Positions 1 to 7,887 of a stretch of 64,000 nucleotides of DNA are shown in pieces. The stretch spans positions 62,001-126,000 of the forward strand of contig JOAZ01000016.1 of assembly GCA_000720535.1 (NCBI GenBank), written 5' to 3'. Numbering within the stretch: position 1 is the first letter of the stretch; the number at the start of each line of letters is the position of its first letter. The DNA comes from Streptomyces halstedii. GTDB taxonomy: Bacteria; Actinomycetota; Actinomycetes; Streptomycetales; Streptomycetaceae. Both the position numbers and the translations under genes were made by a program. A model generated the notes under the pieces. That model saw only the letters and a program-made list of their open reading frames with translations, had not been told where the DNA came from and searched no databases.

Positions 1-188
1 TTGCGCAGCGGTACGGGGCGTTCGTAGCCGAGGATGTCGAGCGCCGCGAGCACCCGCTGACGCGTGGTGCCCGCGACGCCCGGCTTCCCGTTGAGGACCC
101 GGCTGACCGTGGCCTCGCTGACAGCCGCCTGGCCGGCGATGTCGGAGAGCCTGGGGGCCGGCCCGGTCCTCGCCGCGGGGACGGTCAC
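1..188 (-). CDS. LacI-family transcriptional regulator, N-terminal part (truncated by window edge)
   Basis: Only the first 62 codons are inside the window. From a GTG at 186-188 the protein reads an N-terminal arm and then a LacI helix-turn-helix: RLSDIAGQAAVSEATVSRVL followed by NGKPGVAG and LAALDILGYERP. The GTG overlaps the TGA of the upstream glucosidase gene (GTGA at 185-188), so the two are probably one transcript with coupled translation. The HTH is nearly identical to that of the divergent regulator starting at 5581, which suggests a paralogue recognising related operators. The sugar-binding core is outside the window, so the effector cannot be judged. Confidence 0.85.
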   Translation of the reverse strand, partial: MTVPAARTGPAPRLSDIAGQAAVSEATVSRVLNGKPGVAGTTRQRVLAALDILGYERPVPLR

Positions 189-1879
189 ACCGTCCACCAC
201 ACCGTGGTGTCGGCGGGCAGCTCGACGGTGCCGCCCTCGACGGCGACCGGGGCGCTGGCGAGCAGCAGGGTACCGGGGACGGCCAACTCTACCGGCGCGC
301 CCGTGGTGTTGACGGTGCAGACGAAGCCGGGGCGGCGCAGGACGAGCACGCCCTCCGGGGCGCTCTCCCACTCCACGTCGCTGCCCGCGCCGAGCCCGGG
401 ATGTGCCCGGCGGGCGGCGATGGCGGCCCGGTACAGCTCCAGGGTGGAGCCCTCCACACCGGTCTGCGCCTCGACGGAGAGGTCGCCCCAGCCGGCGGGC
501 TGCGGCAGCCAGCTTCCGCCGTCGCCGAAGCCGTACGAGCTGCCCTCGCGGGTCCACGGGATCGGCACCCGGCAGCCGTCGCGGAAGCCGTCCTGGCCCT
601 CGGCGCGGAAGAACGACGGGTCCTGGCGGGCCTCGTCGGGCAGGTCGGTGACGTCGGGCAGGCCGAGCTCCTCGCCCTGGTACACGTAGGCGGAGCCCGG
701 CAGTGCCAGCATCAGCAGGGTCGCGGCGCGGGCCCGGCGCAGGCCCTTGTCCCGGTCGCCGGGGGTGCGGATCTGGGTGCCCAGGCCCGGCGGGTTGGCG
801 AAGCGGGTGGCGTGCCGGGTGACGTCGTGGTTGGAGAGCACCCAGGTGGTGGGCGCGCCGACCGGGCGCATCGCGGCGAGTGAGGAGTCGATGACCTTGC
901 GGAGCTCGGCGGCGTCCCAGGCGGTCGAGAGGTACTGGAAGTTGAACGCCTGGTGCATCTCGTCGGGCCGCACGTAGTTGGCGGTGCGCTCGACGGTGGG
1001 CGTCCACGCCTCGGCGACGAGGATCCGCCCGCCGTCCGAGGAGGGCCCCGCGGGGTACTCGTCGAGGATGGTGCGCCAGCTGCGGTAGACCTCGTGGACC
1101 CCGTCCTGGTCGAAGAACGGCATGACATCGTTGCCCAGCAGCTTCAGCTGGTCGTGGGAGCCGAGGTCGGGCAGGCCGTCCGCCTTGACGAGGCCGTGGG
1201 CGACGTCGACGCGGAAGCCGTCGACGCCCATGTCCAGCCAGAAGCGCAGGATGGAGCGGAACTCGTCGGCGACGGCGGGGTGTTCCCAGTTGAAGTCGGG
1301 CTGCTCGGGCGCGAAGAGGTGCAGGTACCAGTCGCCGGGGGTGCCGTCCGGGTCGGTGGTCCGGGTCCAGGCGGGTCCGCCGAAGATGGACTCCCAGTCG
1401 TTGGGCGGGAGTTCGCCGTCGGTGCCCTTGCCGGGCCGGAAGTGGTAGCGGTCGCGCAGGGCGGAGCCCGGACCCTCGGCGAGGGCGCGCTTGAACCACT
1501 CGTGCCGGTCCGAGGAGTGGTTGGGCACCAGGTCGACGATGACGCGCAGGCCGAGTGCGTGGGCCTCGCGGAGCAGGGCGTCGGCGTCCGGCAGGCTGCC
1601 GAACATCGGGTCGATGGTCCGGTAGTCGGCGACGTCGTAGCCGGCGTCGGCCTGCGGGGAGGCGTAGAAGGGGCTGAGCCAGACGGCGTCGACACCGAGG
1701 TCACGGAGGTACGGGAGCCGCGCGGTGACGCCCGCGAGATCCCCCATGCCGTCGCCGTTGCCGTCGGCGAAGCTGCGTGGGTACACCTGGTAGATCACCG
1801 CGTCCTGCCACCAGCCGGTGCGGTGGCCCGGGGCGTCGGTGGACGTGCCGGTGGAGGGGGCAGCGAGGTGCTGGGTCAT
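185..1879 (-). CDS. GH13 alpha-glucosidase (oligo-1,6-glucosidase-like), intracellular
   Basis: A 564-residue glycoside hydrolase family 13 enzyme without a signal peptide, so it should act in the cytoplasm on maltodextrins imported by MalEFG. The four GH13 regions are present: DLVPNH (116-121), GFRVD with nucleophile Asp225, VAE with acid/base Glu290, and SNHD (349-352) with the stabilising Asp352. A calcium-type DGNGDGMGD loop lies at 39-47. Length and the early QVYPRSF motif fit the alpha-glucosidase/oligo-1,6-glucosidase subfamily rather than secreted amylases. It lies 99 bases after malG on the same strand and is probably the last catabolic gene of the mal operon, followed by an overlapping LacI gene. 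Exact bond specificity is not readable from sequence. Confidence 0.93.
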   Translation of the reverse strand: MTQHLAAPSTGTSTDAPGHRTGWWQDAVIYQVYPRSFADGNGDGMGDLAGVTARLPYLRDLGVDAVWLSPFYASPQADAGYDVADYRTIDPMFGSLPDADALLREAHALGLRVIVDLVPNHSSDRHEWFKRALAEGPGSALRDRYHFRPGKGTDGELPPNDWESIFGGPAWTRTTDPDGTPGDWYLHLFAPEQPDFNWEHPAVADEFRSILRFWLDMGVDGFRVDVAHGLVKADGLPDLGSHDQLKLLGNDVMPFFDQDGVHEVYRSWRTILDEYPAGPSSDGGRILVAEAWTPTVERTANYVRPDEMHQAFNFQYLSTAWDAAELRKVIDSSLAAMRPVGAPTTWVLSNHDVTRHATRFANPPGLGTQIRTPGDRDKGLRRARAATLLMLALPGSAYVYQGEELGLPDVTDLPDEARQDPSFFRAEGQDGFRDGCRVPIPWTREGSSYGFGDGGSWLPQPAGWGDLSVEAQTGVEGSTLELYRAAIAARRAHPGLGAGSDVEWESAPEGVLVLRRPGFVCTVNTTGAPVELAVPGTLLLASAPVAVEGGTVELPADTTVWWTV

Positions 1880-1978
1880 GTCGTCCCTGGGGTGTCTGGG
1901 TGGGGAGCGGCGCCGGGACCGGGTCGGGGATCCGGCGCCGCCGTGACGGGTGCGTACGGTCGTGCGGCCTGGTGGGGG

Positions 1979-2890
1979 TCAGCCCTTGACGGCTCCGGCG
2001 GACATGCCGGTGACCAGGTGCTTCTGGGCGAACAGGAAGACCAGGGCGGCCGGGATCGCGATCAGTACGGAGGCCGCGGTCATGGGGCCCCACTGGGCGC
2101 CGTACTGGTTGACGAACTTCTGGAGTCCGCCCGCGAGCGTCAGGTTCTCGTCACCGACCATGAAGGCGGAGGCGTACGCCACCTCGCCCCAGGCGGTGAT
2201 GAAGGAGTAGAAGGCGGTGACGGCGAGTCCGGGCTTGGCGAGCGGCAGGATCAGCCGCCAGAACGTGCCGAACGGGGTGAGGCCGTCGACCTGTCCCGAC
2301 TCGTCGATCTCGCGCGGGATCGTGTCGAAGAAGCCCTTCATCATCCAGGCGCAGAAGGGCACGGAGATGGTGAGGTAGGTGATGACGAGCCCGGCCGGCT
2401 GGTTGATCAGGCCCATGGTCGACATGATGTTGTAGATCGGCACGATGAGGACGGCGACCGGGAACATCTGGGTGACCAGCAGCGTCCACATCAGCCCGCG
2501 CTTGCCGGGGAAGCGGAAGCGGCTGACGGCGTAGCCGGTGGTGGCGGAGACGAAGACACCGAGGACGGTGGTGAGTCCCGCGATGACCACGGAGTTGCCG
2601 AACCAGGTCAGGAACTCGGTGTCCCTGATCAGGTTGGTGTAGTTCTCGAACGTCGTCTCTTTGAAGAAGTCCGTGGTGGTGGCGTAGTTCGCGGGCTTCA
2701 GCGAGGTCAGCAGGACCCAGAGCACCGGGAAGACGGCGATCACGGACGCGATGATCAGCGTGAGGTGCAGCGCCACGGAGGCGCCGGGCGAACGCTCGCC
2801 GCGCCGCCGGGGCGGGCGGGCCGGGCGCCGGGTGGCGGGCTTCTCCGCGGTGGTGGCGGGTGCGCTGGTGGTGGGTGCGGCGGTGGTCAC
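1979..2890 (-). CDS. malG: Maltose/maltodextrin ABC transporter permease MalG
   Basis: A 303-residue inner-membrane permease of the binding-protein-dependent type. A basic, Ala/Pro-rich cytoplasmic N-terminus (1-40) precedes about six hydrophobic segments. The EAA loop that contacts the ATPase is at about 193-221 (REIDESGQVDGLTPFGTFW). The start is a GTG at 2888-2890 that overlaps the malF stop as GTGA, giving translational coupling. No ATP-binding gene is nearby. In Streptomyces the shared ATPase MsiK is usually encoded elsewhere and energises several sugar importers, so MsiK is the likely partner (inference). Maltose specificity is inferred from the adjacent GH13 and MalE-type binding protein. 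Confidence 0.92.
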   Translation of the reverse strand: MTTAAPTTSAPATTAEKPATRRPARPPRRRGERSPGASVALHLTLIIASVIAVFPVLWVLLTSLKPANYATTTDFFKETTFENYTNLIRDTEFLTWFGNSVVIAGLTTVLGVFVSATTGYAVSRFRFPGKRGLMWTLLVTQMFPVAVLIVPIYNIMSTMGLINQPAGLVITYLTISVPFCAWMMKGFFDTIPREIDESGQVDGLTPFGTFWRLILPLAKPGLAVTAFYSFITAWGEVAYASAFMVGDENLTLAGGLQKFVNQYGAQWGPMTAASVLIAIPAALVFLFAQKHLVTGMSAGAVKG

Positions 2891-3903
2891 CAGTTGTCTC
2901 CCTGCGTGCGGAGCACTCGCCGGTAGACCACGGCGAAGAGCATCAGGAGTACGAGGATCAGGACGCCCCAGGTGGAGGACTGCGCGAAGTCGCGCGGGCT
3001 GATCTCGAAGGAGAATTTGTACGCCTGGGTGACCAGGATCTGGGTGGACTCACCCGGTCCGCCCCGGGTCAGCAGGAAGATCACCGGGAACATGTTGAAG
3101 GTCCAGATGGTGGAGAGCAGGACCACCGTGGTGGAGACCGGGCGCAGTCCCGGCAGGGTGACGTGGCGGAAGCGCTGCCACGCCGTGGCGCCGTCCATCT
3201 CGGCGGCCTCGTACTGCTCGGAGGGTATGGACTGAAGTCCGCCCAGCAGCGCCACCATGATGAAGGGGATGCCCAGCCAGACGTTGACGGCGATGACGGA
3301 GAACTTCGCCCAGGTGGGGTCGTTCAGCCACGGGATGCCGTCGATCCCGGCGCCGCCGAGGATCTTGTTGAGCAGGCCGCGCTCCTCGTTGTAGAGGAAG
3401 CGCCAGGCGAAGACGGAGACGAATCCGGGAATGGCCCAGGGCAGGATCAGGGCCATCCGGTAGGCGGAGCGGCCGGCGATCCTGCGGTTGAGGATGTTGG
3501 CGAGGGCCATGCCCAGGCAGAAGGTGATGGCCACGCAGGAGACCGTCCACACCAGCGTCCAGCCCAGTGTGCCGAGGAACTGGCCGCCGGTCAGGGCGTC
3601 GACGTAGTTGTCCAGGCCCACGAACTCGTAGGTGGCGGGCATGTCGTTGACGCCGATGGACCGCGCGACGTTGCGCTCGTTGGCGTCGGTCAGCGACAGC
3701 CAGATACCGCGGACCAGCGGGTAGCCGATGATCACGCCGATCACGATCACGACCGGGGCGACCATGGTCCAGGCGTACCAGTGGACCGACAGGGCCCGCC
3801 GGAGCTTGCCGGGCGGCGGGGGGTTACCAGTACCGCGGCTCCGGCCGCGGGCGACGTCGTCGCCCGCGGCCTTCGCCACCGACTGGCTGGTGTGGACAGC
3901 CAT
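2887..3903 (-). CDS. malF: Maltose/maltodextrin ABC transporter permease MalF
   Basis: A 338-residue permease partner of MalG. A polar, Gly/Pro-rich N-terminus of about 40 residues leads into the first membrane helix (WYAWTMVAPVVIVIGVIIG). The EAA loop is at about 229-255 (EQYEAAEMDGATAWQRFRHV). The start ATG at 3901-3903 lies 21 bases after the malE stop and the gene ends in a 4-base overlap with malG, so malE-malF-malG is clearly one operon. Actinobacterial MalF proteins usually lack the very large periplasmic P2 domain of the E. coli protein, and that is the case here. Confidence 0.92.
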   Translation of the reverse strand: MAVHTSQSVAKAAGDDVARGRSRGTGNPPPPGKLRRALSVHWYAWTMVAPVVIVIGVIIGYPLVRGIWLSLTDANERNVARSIGVNDMPATYEFVGLDNYVDALTGGQFLGTLGWTLVWTVSCVAITFCLGMALANILNRRIAGRSAYRMALILPWAIPGFVSVFAWRFLYNEERGLLNKILGGAGIDGIPWLNDPTWAKFSVIAVNVWLGIPFIMVALLGGLQSIPSEQYEAAEMDGATAWQRFRHVTLPGLRPVSTTVVLLSTIWTFNMFPVIFLLTRGGPGESTQILVTQAYKFSFEISPRDFAQSSTWGVLILVLLMLFAVVYRRVLRTQGDNW

Positions 3904-3924
3904 CAGCCGGCCTGCCTTCCTGGG

Positions 3925-5199
3925 TTACTTCCAGCCCTTGAGGAGCTTGCGGTAGGAGTCGCCGGTCGCCTTGGCGGCCTTCTCGGGCGTGGTCTGGCCG
4001 GTGAGGACGTTGGTGTACTCGGTGTTCAGCGGGGCGAAGAGGCTGCCGGTCTCCGGGATCCAGGGACGCTCGACGGCGGTCTCGACGACGGGCTTGAAGA
4101 ACTGGACGATCTCGCTGTCCACGGCCTGCTGCTTGGCGTAGGCGGAGGTGCGGGTCGGCAGCAGGTTCAGCTCACCGGCGGTCTGCGCCTGGGCCTCGAC
4201 GGAGGTCATGTAGTCGACGAAGGCGTAGCTGGCCTCCAGGTTCTTGGAGCCCGCGTAGACGGCGAGGTTGTGGCCGCCCTGCGGGGCGCCCTGACCGGCG
4301 GAGCCGGCCGGGACCGTGGAGATGCCGAGGTTCGCCTTGTCGGAGAACTCCTTGCCGGTCAGCGTGTCGGCCACGGCCCAGGGGCCGTTGATCATCATCG
4401 CGACGTCGCCGTTCTTGAACGACTGCATCATGTTCTCCCAGCCGTCCGTGGCGTCGGTCTTGGCCGCCCCGGAGTCGACGAGGTCCTTCACGACGCCGAA
4501 CGCCTTGGCGCCCGCGGCGTTGTCGACGGTGACGGTCTGGGAGGACGCGTCGACCAGGTCGCCGCCCTCGCCGTAGAGGAAGGAGAGGAAGTAGTACGAG
4601 TCGTCGCCGCGCAGGTAGAGGCCGGTCTTGCCGGTCTTGTCCTTGATCTTCTTGGAGACGGTCTTCAGCTCGTCGATGTTCGCGGGCGGCTCGACGCCGG
4701 CGTCCTTGAACAGCTTCTTGTTGTAGAAGACGCCCATGGAGTCGATGACCTGCGGGACCGCGTAGGTCTTGCCGTCGTACTTCGTGGAGGCGACGGCCTG
4801 CTTCAGGAAGTCGTCCTGGTCCTTGAGGGCCGCGGTGCCGTCCAGCGGGGCGAGGTAGCCGAGGTCGGCGAACTCGGGGGTCCAGGCGACCTCGGAGCGG
4901 ATGACGTCCGGGGCGCCGGAGCCGGCCTGGGCCGCGTTCTTGAACTTGTTCTGCGCGTCACCGAACGGGACGCTGACGTACTTGACATCGACCTTCGGGT
5001 GCTTCTTCTCGAAACCCTCGGCGATCTTCTTGAAGACCTTGTCCTCGCTGCCGACGTTCGAGGTGTCCCACCACGTCACCGTGCCGGAGAGCTCACCCGA
5101 GCTCTTGCTGCCGCCGCCGGACTCGTCGTCACTGCCGCAGGCGGTCGCCGCGAGCGCCAGGGCCGCGACCAGGGCGGTGGCCGTTATGCCACGTCGCAT
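3925..5199 (-). CDS. malE: Maltose/maltodextrin-binding lipoprotein MalE
   Basis: A 424-residue extracellular solute-binding protein (family 1) tethered as a lipoprotein. Residues 1-20 form a type II signal peptide ending LAATA before the lipidated Cys21, followed by a Ser/Gly/Asp-rich linker and the two-lobed binding domain (VTWWDTSNVGSEDKVFKKIA near the mature N-terminus). It captures maltose or maltodextrins and delivers them to MalFG. The start ATG at 5197-5199 is preceded by an AAGGAG Shine-Dalgarno sequence. It is the first gene of the minus-strand operon and faces malR across a repeat-containing intergenic region. Ligand range is inferred from gene context. Confidence 0.93.
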   Translation of the reverse strand: MRRGITATALVAALALAATACGSDDESGGGSKSSGELSGTVTWWDTSNVGSEDKVFKKIAEGFEKKHPKVDVKYVSVPFGDAQNKFKNAAQAGSGAPDVIRSEVAWTPEFADLGYLAPLDGTAALKDQDDFLKQAVASTKYDGKTYAVPQVIDSMGVFYNKKLFKDAGVEPPANIDELKTVSKKIKDKTGKTGLYLRGDDSYYFLSFLYGEGGDLVDASSQTVTVDNAAGAKAFGVVKDLVDSGAAKTDATDGWENMMQSFKNGDVAMMINGPWAVADTLTGKEFSDKANLGISTVPAGSAGQGAPQGGHNLAVYAGSKNLEASYAFVDYMTSVEAQAQTAGELNLLPTRTSAYAKQQAVDSEIVQFFKPVVETAVERPWIPETGSLFAPLNTEYTNVLTGQTTPEKAAKATGDSYRKLLKGWK

Positions 5200-5282
5200 C
5201 TGAACTCCTTCAACTGCCGTACCGCTCCGTCGCGGCGCCGGGTCGACGTGAACGTAACAAGGATGAAAGCTGACCGAAAGAC

Positions 5283-5303
5283 CTTGCGGAAGATTTCTGC
5301 AAG
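5283..5303. promoter_or_regulatory. Inverted repeat, candidate MalR operator 1
   Basis: CTTGCGGAA-gat-TTCTGCAAG: 9-base arms with a single mismatch and a 3-base centre, about 85 bases upstream of the malE start. It has the length and symmetry of a LacI-family operator and the CTTGC/GCAAG ends expected for MalR-type sites. Confidence 0.55.
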
Positions 5304-5335
5304 CTCCGGGGATCGTTACATTGGCGTGTCCTCAA

Positions 5336-5363
5336 GGTTGCCGTCAAGCCTCTTGACGGAACC
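5336..5363. promoter_or_regulatory. Inverted repeat, candidate MalR operator 2
   Basis: CCGTCAAG-cct-CTTGACGG has perfect 8-base arms, extended outside by GGTT and AACC with one unpaired base. It is about 140 bases upstream of malE. It could be a second operator or, as RNA, a hairpin in a long malE leader. Confidence 0.45.
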
Positions 5364-5568
5364 GCTTCCATCCTGCCCTTCCCAGGCCAGGCCCCGTGTC
5401 CGGGCGCTGCGGCGATCCTTGCGGGAACGGATGGACGGAGACCGCAAGTCCTTGCAAGAGGTTTCCGTACGGAGGCCGACGAGCCGGATCGGCCGGTCCC
5501 CCGGAGCCCGGATCCGGTGAGCGGTGAGCAAGATCCGGTGGGCGGTGGGCATTCCGACACACGCCCGG

Positions 5569-5574
5569 TACAGT
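5569..5574 (+). promoter_or_regulatory. Candidate -10 element of malR (leaderless transcript)
   Basis: TACAGT ends six bases before the ATG at 5581, and no Shine-Dalgarno sequence precedes that ATG. This spacing is typical of leaderless mRNAs, which are common in Streptomyces. No good -35 is visible, as expected for a weak or regulator-dependent promoter. Confidence 0.4.
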
Positions 5575-5580
5575 CCCCTC

Positions 5581-6624
5581 ATGACCGCACGGCTTGCCGA
5601 TATCGCAGCTCAGGCGGGGGTCAGCGAAGCGACGGTCAGCCGCGTGCTCAACGGCAAGCCCGGTGTCGCGGCGGCCACCCGCGAATCCGTCCTCGCGGCG
5701 CTCGACGTCCTCGGGTACGAACGCCCGCTGCGACTGCGCCGGCGCAGCGCCGGTCTGGTCGGACTGATCACCCCGGAGCTGGAGAACCCGATCTTCCCGG
5801 CGCTGGCCCAGGTCATCGGCCAGGCCCTGACCCGGCAGGGATACACGCCGGTACTGGCGACACAGACCCCGGGCGGTTCCACGGAGGACGAGCTGACCGA
5901 AATGCTCGTGGACCGCGGGGTCTCGGGCATCATCTTCGTCTCCGGCCTGCACGCCGACACCTCGGCCGACATGCAGCGCTACGAACAACTGCGGGCCCAG
6001 GGCGTGCCCTTCGTCCTGGTCAACGGCTTCTCCCCCAAGGTGCAGGCGCCGTTCATCTCGCCGGACGACCGGGCGGCGATGCGGCTCGCGGTCACACACC
6101 TGGTGGCCCTCGGCCACGAGCGCATCGGCCTGGCGGTCGGCCCGAAGCGCTTCGTCCCGGTGCTCCGCAAGATCGAGGGCTTCCACTCCACGATGCGGGA
6201 GCAGCTGGGCCTCACGGCCCCGGCGGTCGAGGAGTTGATCCAGCACTCCCTGTACACGCTGGAGGGCGGACAGGCGGCGGCCTCGGCGCTGATGGAGCGC
6301 GGATGCACGGCGGTGGTGTGCGCGAGCGACATGATGGCGCTGGGCGCGATCCGGGCCGCGCGGCGGCTGTCGCGGGAGGTTCCGCGTGATCTGTCGGTGG
6401 TCGGGTACGACGACTCCCCGCTCATAGCGTTCACCGATCCCCCGCTGACGACGATCCGGCAGCCGGTGACGGCCATGGGGCAGGCGGCGGTGCGCACACT
6501 GCTGGAGGAGATCGGCGGTACCCCCGCGCCGCACAGCGAGTTCGTGTTCATGCCGGAGCTGGTCGTGCGCGGTACGACCGCCTCGGGGCCCGGCCCGTCC
6601 GCGGGCCCCGTCCCCCGGCGCTGA
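5581..6624 (+). CDS. malR: LacI-family maltose operon repressor MalR
   Basis: A 347-residue LacI/GalR repressor. The HTH is at about residues 4-23 (RLADIAAQAGVSEATVSRVL), followed by the NGKPGVA hinge-side segment and a periplasmic-binding-protein-like sensor domain (LIGLITPELENPIFPALAQ). I chose the ATG at 5581 because the protein begins directly before the HTH and a -10-like TACAGT sits just upstream. An upstream ATG at 5524 would add 19 residues with no family resemblance. Position divergent to malEFG and inverted repeats in the shared gap support repression of malE. A second LacI with almost the same recognition helix lies at the other end of the operon. Confidence 0.88.
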   Translation: MTARLADIAAQAGVSEATVSRVLNGKPGVAAATRESVLAALDVLGYERPLRLRRRSAGLVGLITPELENPIFPALAQVIGQALTRQGYTPVLATQTPGGSTEDELTEMLVDRGVSGIIFVSGLHADTSADMQRYEQLRAQGVPFVLVNGFSPKVQAPFISPDDRAAMRLAVTHLVALGHERIGLAVGPKRFVPVLRKIEGFHSTMREQLGLTAPAVEELIQHSLYTLEGGQAAASALMERGCTAVVCASDMMALGAIRAARRLSREVPRDLSVVGYDDSPLIAFTDPPLTTIRQPVTAMGQAAVRTLLEEIGGTPAPHSEFVFMPELVVRGTTASGPGPSAGPVPRR

Positions 6625-6701
6625 CCCGGCCCGATGTGCGGGGGTCACGGGTCCGGAGGATCATCGGGCGGAGGGGGACGTATCTGGCAGACTGAGCGCC
6701 T

Positions 6702-7745
6702 ATGGGTGATGCGTACGTGACGACACAGGAAGACCGCGGGGCGGTCACCCCGTCACTCGCCGAGGACGGACCGAGGTCCGCCGCTCCGGCCGGTTCCGCC
6801 GGTTCGAGCGGTTCGACGAGGACGTGGACCTCCCGCGCGCGCCTGGGTTCACCGCGCGCCCCGCGCCGCCCCCGCCTCTGGTTCGAAATCCTGCTGATCG
6901 CGGTGAGTTACTGGTTGTACTCGCTGGTGCGCAACGCCGTGCCGGAGCAGAAGGCGGCGGCCCTGCGCAACGCGGACCGCGTCTGGTCGCTGGAGCACAC
7001 GCTGGGGCTGGCCTTCGAGCAGAGCGTCAACCATGCCGTCAATTCGGTGACATGGCTGATCGTGGCGATGAACTACTACTACGCCACCCTGCACTTCGTC
7101 ATCACGATCGCGGTACTGGTGTGGCTGTTCCGCCGACAGCCGGGCCGCTACGGGGCGGCGCGGCTGGTCCTCTTCGCCACCACGGCCGTGGCTCTGCTGG
7201 GTTACTACCTCTTCCCCCTGGCACCGCCCCGCCTGATGCACGGCGGTTCCTTCATCGACACGGTGCTGCTGCACGAGACCTGGGGGTCGATGGCGTCGGG
7301 CAACTTCAAGCAGATGTCGAACCAGTACGCCGCGATGCCGTCGATGCACATCGGCTGGTCGCTCTGGTGCGGGCTGACCGTCTTCGCGCTGGCCCGTGCG
7401 CCCTGGGCCCGCGTCCTGGGCCTGCTGTACCCGACGGTGACCCTGGTGGTGATCGTGGCCACGGCGAACCACTTCTGGCTGGACGCGGTGGGCGGCATGG
7501 TCTGCCTGGCGTTCGGTTACGCGGTGTCGTACGTCTGGTACGGATCGCTGCCGCACCGGCTGCCGAGGACGGTACCGGCCCGGAGACGGCCGGGTCGCCC
7601 GCGTGTCCCGCACCGCCCCTGGGGCCGGGTCGCCCCGCGGCGCCGCCCGGGTCCCTCGGCGCCGTCCGCGTCCCGTCCGGTGGCGCCCCGGCGGCCCGAG
7701 CCCGACCCGGCGGCCGCGGTGCCGCCGACACCGCCGGGGGCGTAG
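6702..7745 (+). CDS. PAP2/inositol-phosphorylceramide-synthase-like membrane phosphatase
   Basis: A 347-residue integral membrane protein of the PAP2_3 type (AUR1-like lipid phosphatase/phosphotransferase superfamily). After a Ser/Arg-rich cytoplasmic N-terminus of about 60 residues come roughly six membrane segments. Two catalytic motifs are clear: AMPSMHIGWSLW (the PSxxH part) and ATANHFWLDAVGG (the HxxxD part). The lipid substrate is unknown. The tail beyond residue 290 is Arg/Pro/Ala-rich and probably disordered. It stands alone on the plus strand, convergent with glnE, and in Streptomyces commonly sits beside glnE. No strong Shine-Dalgarno precedes the ATG at 6702. Confidence 0.82.
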   Translation: MGDAYVTTQEDRGAVTPSLAEDGPRSAAPAGSAGSSGSTRTWTSRARLGSPRAPRRPRLWFEILLIAVSYWLYSLVRNAVPEQKAAALRNADRVWSLEHTLGLAFEQSVNHAVNSVTWLIVAMNYYYATLHFVITIAVLVWLFRRQPGRYGAARLVLFATTAVALLGYYLFPLAPPRLMHGGSFIDTVLLHETWGSMASGNFKQMSNQYAAMPSMHIGWSLWCGLTVFALARAPWARVLGLLYPTVTLVVIVATANHFWLDAVGGMVCLAFGYAVSYVWYGSLPHRLPRTVPARRRPGRPRVPHRPWGRVAPRRRPGPSAPSASRPVAPRRPEPDPAAAVPPTPPGA

Positions 7746-7786
7746 CGGGCACCGAGCGTAGGCAGGGCGCTCCGTACCGTCACCAG

Positions 7787-7887
7787 CTGTGCGTCACGGG
7801 CCGGTTGGGCACCCACCGCGCACCGCGGGCCGCGTACCGAACTGTGCGTCATGGGCCCGTTCGGCACCCGCCGCGCACCGCGTGCCG
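7787..7887 (+). repeat. Two imperfect 46-bp direct repeats at the glnE 3' end
   Basis: Copies at 7787-7832 and 7842-7887 match at 41 of 46 positions, beginning CTGTGCGTCA and ending CCGCGCACCGCG plus a variable base and GCCG, with a 55-base period. The second copy ends directly against the glnE stop codon. They lie between convergent genes. Function unknown; they could fold as a transcript end or be a local duplication. Confidence 0.6.

Larger units (their letters stand above)
5200..5580. promoter_or_regulatory. malE/malR divergent intergenic control region
   Basis: This 381-base gene-free stretch separates divergent malE and malR. It is studded with CTTG and CAAG half-sites: the inverted repeats listed separately at 5283-5303 and 5336-5363, a CTTGCGGGAAC at 5418-5428 and a CTTGCAAG palindrome at 5451-5458. 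Earlier work on Streptomyces maltose and amylase promoters describes repeats built on CTTGCAG as targets of MalR/Reg1, so these are reasonable operator candidates. I do not see a convincing -35/-10 pair for malE. Confidence 0.6.

Noticed and set aside
953-2926. 657-codon plus-strand open frame over the glucosidase and malG genes
   Set aside because: High-GC antisense shadow: rich in Val/Gly/Arg/Asp, no domain, and fully explained by the minus-strand genes with clear motifs.
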